Shown here: positions 1-5,860 of the stretch, one piece after another
Layout: every line of letters starts with the position of its first letter
How positions within the stretch are numbered: the stretch's first letter is position 1
Assembly: GCA_002385985.1 (NCBI GenBank)
Contig: DGEO01000016.1
Location: forward strand, 92,748 to 99,356
Source of the DNA: Anaerolineaceae bacterium UBA3924
GTDB lineage: Bacteria > Chloroflexota > Anaerolineae > Anaerolineales > Anaerolineaceae
Direction of reading: 5' to 3'
DNA length: 6,609 nucleotides
Notes under the pieces: generated by a model
Databases searched by the model: none
Told to the model about the DNA's origin: nothing
Seen by the model: the letters and a program-made list of their open reading frames with translations, nothing else
Position numbers and translations under genes: made by a program

Positions 1-783
<783 letters not shown>

Positions 784-790
784 CCAAAAA

Positions 791-810
791 TAGGGAAAAT
801 AGGGGATAGG
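791..810. promoter_or_regulatory. G-rich half-site pair (TAGGGAAAATAGGGGATAGG)
   Basis: Two TAGGG(A/G)A(A/T)A half-sites lie in tandem just after the kinase stop codon. They resemble the left arms of the GGG-N4-CCC palindromes found further along this gap and upstream of nirK, but have no matching CCC arms. This may be a weak binding site of the same regulator or a decayed copy. Assignment by similarity only. Confidence 0.3.
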
Positions 811-851
811 CAAAAAAACCGGTTCCTGCGATACTATTGGGCAGTCATCAC

Positions 852-952
852 CGGTTGCTTACTTTTCGAGACCAGGTCCGTGTGCTGTAGAGCGAGAAGG
901 GGGAATTCCACCTCTACCACCTGGGGCAGAAGAAGCAACCGTGAGGCTTTTT
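852..952 (+). other. Possible folded RNA leader with alternative hairpins
   Basis: CGGTTGCTT (852-860) is perfectly complementary to AAGCAACCG (933-941). Inside that stem, CCAGGT (872-877) pairs with ACCTGG (919-924). CTTTTCG (862-868) can also pair with CGAGAAG (893-899) using one G-U pair, which would cross the CCAGGT helix and so form a pseudoknot or an alternative fold. The 3' arm of the outer stem can instead pair, as AAGAAGC, with the following GCTTTTT (946-952), giving a terminator-like hairpin. Two exclusive folds are typical of attenuators, but I recognise no known riboswitch, and pairings of this length can arise by chance. Confidence 0.25.
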
Positions 953-966
953 AATGGGGGAATTCC
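899..966. repeat. Two direct copies of GGGGGAATTCC, 57 bp apart
   Basis: Identical 11-mers occur at 899-909 and 956-966, each centred on the palindrome GGAATTCC. They stand out in an AT-richer gap and match the general G-run/AT/C-run pattern of the neighbouring sites at 979-1012 and of the array upstream of nirK. The likely role is a transcription-factor site; no protein can be named from the sequence. Confidence 0.5.
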
Positions 967-978
967 TCATTCCTTTTT

Positions 979-1012
979 AGGGGATACCCTACCCTTCTCG
1001 GGGATAAGTCCC
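979..1012 (+). promoter_or_regulatory. Tandem GGG-N-CCC palindromes upstream of the receiver gene
   Basis: AGGGGATACCCT (979-990, followed by ACCCTT) and GGGGATAAGTCCC (1000-1012) are imperfect inverted repeats about two helical turns apart. If transcription starts near 1050, after the weak -10 at 1038-1043, they are centred near -65 and -44, common positions for NarL-type activators. Upstream of nirK, similar motifs sit at about -65 and -42 from a candidate start. The pattern is directly visible; the activator role is inferred. Confidence 0.45.
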
Positions 1013-1014
1013 TG

Positions 1015-1043
1015 TAGCTAAGGAGACAACGAAATAGTAATAT
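1015..1043 (+). promoter_or_regulatory. Weak candidate promoter for the receiver gene
   Basis: A -10-like TAATAT (1038-1043) is preceded, after 17 bases, by TAGCTA (1015-1020), which matches the -35 consensus at only three positions. A poor -35 with palindromic sites directly upstream fits an activator-dependent promoter. The leader would be about 40 nt. Confidence 0.3.
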
Positions 1044-1087
1044 GTCTGTAGCACTGCCGCGAACTTGCATGACTGCGGGGGGACTTA

Positions 1088-1507
1088 ATGGTGTTGGGAA
1101 GTGAGATCTGGATGAGAAGACAAGAGAGTGCTCCTCAGCGTATTCGAGTATTGATTGCCGACGACCATCCGGCCGTGCGCAGGGGTTTGCGCTCTCTGCT
1201 GGGGGAAACGGAGATGATCGTTATCGTGGGCGAGGCCGAAAATGGCCTGGAGGCGCTTCATCTAACCGAGCGCCTGCAGCCTGACGTGCTGCTGCTGGAT
1301 CTGGAGATGCCGGAGATGTCGGGCTACGAGGTCACCGAGCACCTGCTGGCCCGCAACCTGCCCACCCGGATTGTGATCGTCAGCGCCTACAAAGACCCCG
1401 AGCTGACCAGCTCCATGTTCGCCCAGGGCGTGCAGGGGTATATCAGCAAGGACCAGGCCCCGCAGGAGCTGATCGACACCGTACTGCAGGTGGGCCTGGC
1501 CGCCTGA
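1088..1507 (+). CDS. NarL-type response regulator receiver domain without output domain
   Basis: This 139-residue protein is a phosphorylation-controlled switch that accepts phosphate from a histidine kinase. The sequence shows the acidic pair D25-D26 (IADDHPAVRRGL), the phospho-acceptor D71 in LLLDLEMP, the switch Ser S99 in IVIVSA and the conserved K121 in YISKDQAP, so the receiver fold is complete. The pattern resembles LuxR/NarL-family regulators, yet the protein stops at the end of helix 5 (ELIDTVLQVGLAA), where a linker and helix-turn-helix would normally follow. No helix-turn-helix is found in any frame downstream before the terminator. It is therefore either a stand-alone receiver or a truncated regulator. 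The start at 1088 follows a G-run (weak Shine-Dalgarno). ATG at 1112 (MRRQES) is an equally good alternative. It lies 304 bp after the kinase on the same strand. Confidence 0.85.
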   Translation: MVLGSEIWMRRQESAPQRIRVLIADDHPAVRRGLRSLLGETEMIVIVGEAENGLEALHLTERLQPDVLLLDLEMPEMSGYEVTEHLLARNLPTRIVIVSAYKDPELTSSMFAQGVQGYISKDQAPQELIDTVLQVGLAA

Positions 1508-1543
1508 ACGGCCCGAGAGGCTACAAACAGCCTGAGCGGCCAT

Positions 1544-1582
1544 AAAAAAGAACACGCCGCGAACCACATGGTTCGCGGCGTG
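1544..1582 (-). terminator. Intrinsic terminator of nirK
   Basis: CACGCCGCGAACC (1553-1565) and GGTTCGCGGCGTG (1570-1582) form a perfect 13-bp stem with loop ACAT. Read on the minus strand it is followed by TTCTTTTTT (1552-1544), the required U-tract. It lies 35 bases past the nirK stop codon. On the plus strand there is no U-tract, though the hairpin may still hinder read-through from the receiver gene, which converges on it. Confidence 0.9.
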
Positions 1583-1617
1583 CGGGTTAAGCGGCCTGCC
1601 GGCTGCCGGAGTGGGGA

Positions 1618-3111
1618 CTACTCCCCGGTCAGGCCCTCCGGGCTGTCAAAGATTTCCGGGTCGGCTTCGCCTTCCACAATCAGGTGGCCCGCCAGCCCGC
1701 GCTCGGCGCGCGAGAGCGAGTGGTCCACCAGCACGTAGGTGCCGGGGTAGTCCAGGGTGAATTCCACCACCGCCGAGCCGCCCGTGGGCACCAGCACCGA
1801 CTGCACGTCGGTCAGCGGCGGGGCGGTCAGCGAGCCCAGGTCATAGACCCGGTCGAAGATCTCGCCGATCACGTGGAAGGAGGAGGTGAAGTTCGGCCCG
1901 CCCACGCCGAAGAAGATGCGCACCGTCTCGCCCACATTCGCGCGCAGGGGGTTCAGCTCGGTCAGCGAACCGACCGCGCCGTTGAAGAAGAAGTACTCGG
2001 GCCGCTCGGCCAGCATTTTCTCGGGGCTGAAGGTCACCACGCCGGGCTGGCCGTAGGGCTGCACGGTGTAGATTTCACCCTGCATCACGTAGAACTCGCG
2101 GTCCACGGGCGGCAGCCCGCCCTCCGGCTCGACCACGATCAGGCCGTACATGCCGTTGGAAATGTGCTGGGCCACCGAGGGCGTGGCGCAGTGATAGACG
2201 TACACGCCCGGGTTGAGCGCCTTGAAGGTGAAAGAGGTCTCCTCGCCGGGCATAGTCTGGGTGGCGGCCGCGCCCCCGCCCGGGCCGGTGACGGCGTGGA
2301 AGTCCACCGAGTGGGCGTAGTGCGAGTTTTCCGCGTTGCGCAGGCGCACTTCCACCGTGTCCCCCACGCGGATGCGGATCATCGGGCCGGGCACGGTGCC
2401 GTTGAAGGTCCAGAAGGTGTAGCCGGCGCCGTCGGCCAGGCGGGCATTCACTTCCACCGTCTCCAGCTCCACGGTCAGGCGGTCGGGCGCGGTGCGGGTG
2501 ACGGCCGGGGGCACCGCGTCAGCCGGGAGGGCGATGGAGGGCAGGTTGACCGGCTGGGGAGCGTCCGGGTCAGCCGCCGCGCCGTCGCCGGTGATGGTGA
2601 TCCGGCCTTCCATGCCGGCCTGGCGGTGGCCGGGGATGGCGCAGAAGTAGATGAAGGCCCCGGCCTTGTCCGCGGTGAAGACCAGGCGGGTCTCCTGCCC
2701 GATCTCGTGAATGTCCTCGGACTTCAGGCCGTAGCCTTCCAGCGCCACGTTGTGGACGATGCTGTCGCCGTTGACCAGCACAATCTCCACCACTTCGCCC
2801 AGGTCGGCGGTCAGCTCGGGGTTGATCACCCCGTCCAGCGGGCCGCCGGAGCCGATGAAGACCATGCGCCCGTCCTGCACGCCGGTGACCAGCTTGTAGC
2901 TGCGGTCAATTTCCTGGCCTTCGGGCGGGGCGGTGGCCTCCTGCAGGGCGGCAGGCTGGTTGGCGGGCGAGCCCTCGCTGTCAGCAGGGGGATGGGTCAT
3001 GGCCGGGGTGGGATCCGGGGCGGAACCGGTGGGGGTGGCGGCCGGGCCGGAGCAGGCCGCCAGGGCAATCAGGGTGAAGGCGCACAGCAAGCGCAGGATG
3101 GATTTGCTCAT
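1618..3111 (-). CDS. nirK: Copper-containing nitrite reductase, lipoprotein with an N-terminal cupredoxin domain
   Basis: The enzyme reduces nitrite to nitric oxide, the defining step of denitrification, on the outer face of the membrane. The product has 497 residues. A lipoprotein signal ends at lipobox LAAC (C20), followed by a Pro/Ala/Thr-rich tether to about residue 65. An extra cupredoxin domain (about 70-175) has a full type 1 copper set: H120, C157, H162, M167. The catalytic two-cupredoxin core (about 210-482) has type 1 ligands H267, C308, H316, M321, type 2 ligands H272, H307, H464, and catalytic D270 and H413. The eight-residue step from C308 to H316 and the HISNGMYGLI text resemble the class II enzyme AniA. 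ATG 3111 was chosen because GAGGAG lies just upstream and the signal peptide follows directly; a longer in-frame extension to 3348 would cross the promoter. Typical NirK lacks the N-terminal domain; a fused one is known from Hyphomicrobium. It probably relays electrons to the core. Confidence 0.95.
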   Translation of the reverse strand: MSKSILRLLCAFTLIALAACSGPAATPTGSAPDPTPAMTHPPADSEGSPANQPAALQEATAPPEGQEIDRSYKLVTGVQDGRMVFIGSGGPLDGVINPELTADLGEVVEIVLVNGDSIVHNVALEGYGLKSEDIHEIGQETRLVFTADKAGAFIYFCAIPGHRQAGMEGRITITGDGAAADPDAPQPVNLPSIALPADAVPPAVTRTAPDRLTVELETVEVNARLADGAGYTFWTFNGTVPGPMIRIRVGDTVEVRLRNAENSHYAHSVDFHAVTGPGGGAAATQTMPGEETSFTFKALNPGVYVYHCATPSVAQHISNGMYGLIVVEPEGGLPPVDREFYVMQGEIYTVQPYGQPGVVTFSPEKMLAERPEYFFFNGAVGSLTELNPLRANVGETVRIFFGVGGPNFTSSFHVIGEIFDRVYDLGSLTAPPLTDVQSVLVPTGGSAVVEFTLDYPGTYVLVDHSLSRAERGLAGHLIVEGEADPEIFDSPEGLTGE

Positions 3112-3165
3112 GATCTCCTCTGAGGTGTTCCCGGACGGGGCCGGGGTATGGGGGAATTTAAATAT

Positions 3166-3186
3166 ATCGGACCGTATTGGTCCGAT
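3166..3186 (-). promoter_or_regulatory. Perfect palindromic operator over the nirK transcription start
   Basis: ATCGGACC (3166-3173) and GGTCCGAT (3179-3186) are exact inverted repeats around a 5-base spacer. The site overlaps the last two bases of the -10 box and covers the expected start point, a classical repressor position. The geometry and size would suit a dimeric repressor such as an Rrf2-family (NsrR/IscR-like) nitric-oxide or Fe-S sensor; that identity is a guess. Confidence 0.7.
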
Positions 3187-3193
3187 TATACCA
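3185..3193 (-). promoter_or_regulatory. Extended -10 promoter of nirK
   Basis: On the minus strand TGGTATAAT (3193-3185) is a perfect -10 hexamer with the TGn extension. No good -35 lies 16-18 bases upstream, as expected for extended -10 promoters. Transcription would start near 3178, giving a leader of about 67 nt. Confidence 0.7.
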
Positions 3194-3272
3194 GAAGAGG
3201 GAGCGTCCTGGCGCTTTAAACAGCAAGACGGGCCAAAGCCCGTCGCTGTGCTCAATCCCCCTGTGCAGTTAC

Positions 3273-3278
3273 AGTATA
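3273..3278 (-). promoter_or_regulatory. Second, upstream candidate -10 for nirK
   Basis: TATACT on the minus strand (3278-3273) has only a poor -35 (GTGGTA, three matches). The GGG-N4-CCC array lies immediately upstream, with sites centred near -42 and -65 from a start at about 3266. This could be an activator-driven promoter whose transcript crosses the operator at 3166-3186. Confidence 0.35.
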
Positions 3279-3288
3279 CGGCTTCGCC

Positions 3289-3362
3289 GGGGGAATACCA
3301 CCGGGGGAAAACCCTCTGAAAAGGTAGGGAAAACCCTACCCATTCCATGAGCAGGGTTTTCC
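3289..3362. promoter_or_regulatory. Array of four G-run/AT/C-run palindromes upstream of nirK
   Basis: The sites are GGGGGAATACC (3289-3299), GGGGGAAAACCC (3303-3314), GGTAGGGAAAACCCTACC (3323-3340, a perfect 7-4-7 inverted repeat) and AGGGTTTTCC (3353-3362, the same motif reversed). They match the GGGGGAATTCC and AGGGGATACCCT sites before the receiver gene. On the minus strand the 7-4-7 repeat is followed by TTTT, so that element could instead be a weak terminator of the small gene upstream. Repetition in both gaps favours a protein-binding array. Confidence 0.55.
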
Positions 3363-3393
3363 GTGAAAATGCGAGAAATGGGTAATCGAGCGC

Positions 3394-3504
3394 TTATTTC
3401 AGCGGGAACTCCGGGGCGGGGAGGAGGGCATCGGCAGGCGTGAAGGCGGCGTTCAGGCCGGTGACGGCCAGCAGGAACGCAGCGAGGATTCTCCTCCAGT
3501 TCAT
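3394..3504 (-). CDS. Small 36-residue signal-peptide-like or membrane protein
   Basis: The reading frame runs from ATG (3504) to TAA (3394). It begins MNWRRILAAFLLAVTGLNAA: two Arg residues, then a hydrophobic stretch of about 15 residues, as in a signal peptide or single membrane helix. A short tail rich in Pro and Leu follows and ends in PEFPLK. A GGAG ribosome-binding site lies six bases before the start codon, and a good promoter lies at 3554-3581 on the same strand, about 40 nt ahead of the expected leader. I do not recognise the peptide. It precedes nirK on the same strand, but with 282 bp between them, nirK has its own control region. It might be a secreted peptide, a membrane microprotein or the remnant of a longer exported protein. 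A chance frame is possible, but the combined start signals make it credible. Confidence 0.55.
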   Translation of the reverse strand: MNWRRILAAFLLAVTGLNAAFTPADALLPAPEFPLK

Positions 3505-3556
3505 CGGGCGCTCCGAAATATTTAACGGTCGAGCTGCGTGGGGATTCTCCTCCAGT
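3486..3556. repeat. 15-bp direct repeat GGATTCTCCTCCAGT
   Basis: Exact copies occur at 3486-3500 (codons 1-6 of the small gene) and 3542-3556 (overlapping its -10 box), 56 bp apart. On the minus strand each copy reads ACTGGAGGAGAATCC, so a Shine-Dalgarno-like GGAGGAG lies both near the transcript 5' end and inside the early codons. It may be a short duplication or a repeated binding site. Confidence 0.75.
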
Positions 3557-3570
3557 ATAGTCCGGAGGAG
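3547..3570. promoter_or_regulatory. Inverted repeat CTCCTCC-N10-GGAGGAG framing the -10 box
   Basis: CTCCTCC (3547-3553) and GGAGGAG (3564-3570) are perfect inverted repeats flanking the -10 hexamer of the small gene's promoter. A further CTCCTCC lies at 3491-3497. The placement suggests an operator. Shine-Dalgarno-like composition may make such matches more frequent by chance. Confidence 0.4.
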
Positions 3571-3581
3571 GTAGATTTCAA
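3554..3581 (-). promoter_or_regulatory. Sigma-70-type promoter of the small gene
   Basis: On the minus strand TTGAAA (3581-3576) is followed after 16 bases by TATACT (3559-3554). Both hexamers match the consensus at five of six positions. Transcription would start near 3547, about 40 nt ahead of the ATG at 3504. Confidence 0.6.
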
Positions 3582-3645
3582 GCGGGGCGGCCGCGCTCGG
3601 GAAGATTTGCGCTCATCCGCGGAAAAATGTTACTCGAGGCGCAGA

Positions 3646-3681
3646 TTAAAAAAGAGGAACCCCGGGGATGGGGGTTCCTCT
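3646..3681 (-). terminator. Intrinsic terminator of the zinc-ribbon gene
   Basis: AGAGGAACCCC (3653-3663) and GGGGTTCCTCT (3671-3681) form a perfect 11-bp stem with a 7-base loop. On the minus strand it is followed by TTTTTAA (3652-3646). It lies 18 bases past the stop codon of the zinc-ribbon gene and insulates it from the promoter of the small gene. Confidence 0.9.
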
Positions 3682-3699
3682 GGCTGGCGCGCTGTTTTC

Positions 3700-4443
3700 T
3701 TAGCCGATTTTGGTGCCGCACTCGGGGCAGAATTTGGCCCCTTTGGCTTCCGCTCCGCACGAAGGGCAGTGGGTGGGGCGGGTTTCCAGGCGGGTGCCGC
3801 ATTCCGGGCAGAACTTGGCGCCCTTGGTCTCGGCGCCGCAGGAGGGGCACACGGCGGCCGGGGCCGGCTGCTGCATGGGCGTGCCGCACTCCGGGCAGAA
3901 CTTGGTTCCCGCCGGGGCGGTGGTGCCGTCGTTGGGGCAGGTGGCCAGGCCGGTGCTGGCCTGCTTGACGGCCTGCTCCACCTTTTTGGCCACATCCCCC
4001 AGGCCGAAGGCGCTGGCCAGACCGCGCAGGGCGGCGCCGGCCTGCTGGCCCTCCGCCTCGGCGATCTGCTCTTTGCGCGGGCTGTCTTCGTTGCAGTAGC
4101 CGCTCTGCGCGTCAAAGTCTGAAAGACAGACAATGCGCAGGCAGGTGGGGCACTCGCGGAAGTGAATCTGCACCTGCTCCCAGGCCTTCTCAATCTGGGC
4201 CGGGGTCATCTTGTAAGAGTAGCGCGGGTCCTCGCCCACCACGCTGTTGGCGATAGTGTTGCCCAGCGGCAGGCGGCGCAGCAGGCCGCCGGCGACGTTC
4301 TTGCCGAGGTCCTGGGTGATGGTCTGGGCCACGTCGGGCTGGCTGCGGAACTCGCGCCCGCAGGTGTCGCAGTAAAAGACCGCATAAGGCCCGATGCCGT
4401 CGTTGCGGATGTCGTAGCGCGGCATGCGTGAGAAGGTTGCCAT
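3700..4443 (-). CDS. Zinc-ribbon protein with three C-terminal ribbon repeats
   Basis: This is a 247-residue, probably cytoplasmic protein with no signal peptide or membrane segment. The N-terminal half has a CDTC knuckle (C25, C28), a CPTC knuckle (C98, C101) and C106/C117. A Gly/Ala-rich helical middle follows (about 120-165). Three ribbons then follow: C169 with C183/C186, C199/C202 with C212/C215, and C226/C229 with C239/C242, the later knuckles all reading FCPECGT. The first ribbon reads CPND where CPxC is expected, so one metal ligand is missing or replaced by Asp172. Such double-zinc-ribbon tails usually mediate protein contacts; the function is unknown. ATG 4443 has AAGGAGAGG a few bases upstream, and the promoter at 4495-4523 and terminator at 3646-3681 make it a single-gene unit. 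The role of the N-terminal half is not recognised. Confidence 0.85.
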   Translation of the reverse strand: MATFSRMPRYDIRNDGIGPYAVFYCDTCGREFRSQPDVAQTITQDLGKNVAGGLLRRLPLGNTIANSVVGEDPRYSYKMTPAQIEKAWEQVQIHFRECPTCLRIVCLSDFDAQSGYCNEDSPRKEQIAEAEGQQAGAALRGLASAFGLGDVAKKVEQAVKQASTGLATCPNDGTTAPAGTKFCPECGTPMQQPAPAAVCPSCGAETKGAKFCPECGTRLETRPTHCPSCGAEAKGAKFCPECGTKIG

Positions 4444-4494
4444 GGGAAAGCCTCTCCTTGATGGTTGTGGTAATGGTCAGGCGGGTACAAGTAT

Positions 4495-4523
4495 AGTGTA
4501 GCGATTCGAGGGGCGGGCGTCAA
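4495..4523 (-). promoter_or_regulatory. Sigma-70-type promoter of the zinc-ribbon gene
   Basis: On the minus strand TTGACG (4523-4518) is followed, after an ideal 17-base spacer, by TACACT (4500-4495). Transcription would start near 4488, leaving a leader of about 45 nt that contains the ribosome-binding site. Confidence 0.65.
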
Positions 4524-4590
4524 CAGGATCGGGGCGGGGAGCGCCACGCCAGCTTAACAGATTTGTCCGCCCGGGGCGGAGTATTTTCGA

Positions 4591-4596
4591 TATACT
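4591..4596 (+). promoter_or_regulatory. Candidate -10 box of the two-gene exported-protein operon
   Basis: TATACT lies about 23 bases before the first ATG, within an AT-rich patch that contrasts with the GC-rich flanks. No convincing -35 is seen at 16-18 bases; TTGTCC at 4563-4568 is too far away (22 bases). The leader would be short, about 16 nt. The gap to the divergent zinc-ribbon gene is shared. Confidence 0.4.
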
Positions 4597-4618
4597 TTGG
4601 AATAATTCTTGCACACCG

Positions 4619-5827
4619 ATGCTGATCATGCGAACTTCGATCCTCCTGCTGCTCACTGCCGTCATCCTGGGGCTGGCCATCGCGCCGGTTCCGGCGCATG
4701 CCGAGGCCCCGGTTCAGACGGAGACCCCCATACAGACCGAATCTCCCTCCGCGACGCCCTCCCCCGGGGCGAGCGCGACGCTTGAAACCGCCCCGACCGG
4801 GCTGGCGGCCGGCGGTCCGGCCCGCTTCACCCTGTACATCCCGGCCGCTTCTTCGCTGGTGATCCCCCCGGCCCCGCCGGCCTCTACCACGTATTACGTG
4901 CTCAACACCGACCCGGCCGCGCTTTACCAGCTGGGCTGCCAGCAGGCGCAGGCCGACGCCGCCCGCCCGGAAGCCGACGATATGCTGGTGATTCTGGACT
5001 TCGGGCAGGGCTATTCCGAGAAGGAGGAAGGCAAGGAGCGCGTCTGGGGCACCTGGCTGTTCTCGCCGGCCTGGCGCTTCATCTCCATGGACACCATCGC
5101 CGCGGCTGCCAGAGGCTACATCCAGGGCTACTGGGCCTGCGCCAAAGGCGGCGACCGCCTGACGCTGGGCATCGGCACCAACAACTACGGCGGCTACGGC
5201 TCTGACTCCAAAGACCCGGAGGTGCGCGAGGCCTTCGCCTCCGAGCACGGCCGGCGCTGGGCGCAGATGGTCGCCTCGGTGGCCAGCTGGAACGCTTCCA
5301 GCGGCTACGCCACCCGCGTGACGGTGGTGGGCGCCAACGACATCGAGCTTTCCTGGAACCCGCCCAACGTGACCCGCGCCTGGGTGGCGTCCTACACGGC
5401 CGTCAACGGCAGCCGCATCCCCTACTACAACTTCGGCGCCTGCGAGGGCTGCCCCACCGTGCCCTACCCCACCTGGAAGGGCGTGAACGGCTGGACCCAG
5501 GAGGACGTCTGGTACGCCGCCTGGGGGGCCGCCGCGGCTTGGCCGCTGCCCGAAATCTACCTGAACACCGGTATCCACGCCCGCCAGTGGCAGCAGATGA
5601 GCTGGTACAGCGCCACCCGCCACGGCCTGCGCATGGACTTTGTCGGCGCCATGACCCAGCAGGTCGCCTGCCAGCAGCGCGGCGGCTGCACCTTTTCCAA
5701 CGGCCAGCGCATGGACAACCCGCCCGATGTGGGCTGGCGCCAGCTGTACGAGGCCCTGTTTAAAGACCCCCTGACCCGCCAGACGAAACTGCGCTGGTCG
5801 ACCGACATCCGCTGGATGAACCGTTAG
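4619..5827 (+). CDS. Exported protein of unknown function, possibly barrel-like
   Basis: This is a 402-residue protein that I do not recognise. It starts with a signal peptide (hydrophobic 7-22, likely cleavage after PVPAHA near residue 28), then a Pro/Thr/Ser-rich linker to about residue 60, so the mature domain sits outside the cytoplasm. Several predicted strands end in acidic or polar residues: DDMLVILDFGQG (120-131), RLTLGIGTNN (180-189), RVTVVGANDIELSW (233-246) and PEIYLNTGIH (311-320). This pattern is reminiscent of a TIM-barrel glycosidase-like fold, with D127 and E243 as possible functional acids, but this is speculation. Six cysteines (107, 174, 275, 278, 351, 357) may form disulphides. 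ATG 4628 is an equally possible start; neither has a clear Shine-Dalgarno. The next gene follows after 33 bases, suggesting an operon. Confidence 0.8.
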   Translation: MLIMRTSILLLLTAVILGLAIAPVPAHAEAPVQTETPIQTESPSATPSPGASATLETAPTGLAAGGPARFTLYIPAASSLVIPPAPPASTTYYVLNTDPAALYQLGCQQAQADAARPEADDMLVILDFGQGYSEKEEGKERVWGTWLFSPAWRFISMDTIAAAARGYIQGYWACAKGGDRLTLGIGTNNYGGYGSDSKDPEVREAFASEHGRRWAQMVASVASWNASSGYATRVTVVGANDIELSWNPPNVTRAWVASYTAVNGSRIPYYNFGACEGCPTVPYPTWKGVNGWTQEDVWYAAWGAAAAWPLPEIYLNTGIHARQWQQMSWYSATRHGLRMDFVGAMTQQVACQQRGGCTFSNGQRMDNPPDVGWRQLYEALFKDPLTRQTKLRWSTDIRWMNR

Positions 5828-5860
5828 CGATGATTAAGAGCATTGATTAAAGGAACCGAT

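Noticed and set aside
1042..1104. 20-residue leader-peptide frame overlapping the start of the receiver gene
   Set aside because: The only Shine-Dalgarno-like AGGAG is 16 bases away, and the frame overlaps the -10 candidate; no attenuator features accompany it.
1684..3123. Long plus-strand open frame opposite nirK
   Set aside because: It is a mirror of nirK codon bias in GC-rich DNA, is rich in His, Gly, Ala and Val, shows no domain, and nirK has all its copper ligands.
3279..3289. Short hairpin CGGC-TTC-GCCG upstream of nirK
   Set aside because: Only four base pairs, no U-tract, and likely by chance in GC-rich DNA.
3112..3348. In-frame N-terminal extension of nirK
   Set aside because: It would place coding sequence across the extended -10 and operator and bury the lipoprotein signal; GAGGAG sits right before ATG 3111.
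3112..3393. FNR/NnrR-type site (TTGAT-N4-ATCAA) before nirK
   Set aside because: Looked for because such sites control many nir genes; no acceptable match was seen on either strand.
4520..5623. Long minus-strand open frame opposite the 402-residue exported protein
   Set aside because: Low-complexity Gly/Ala/Val/Arg text without a start signal; the plus frame has a signal peptide and promoter-like element.
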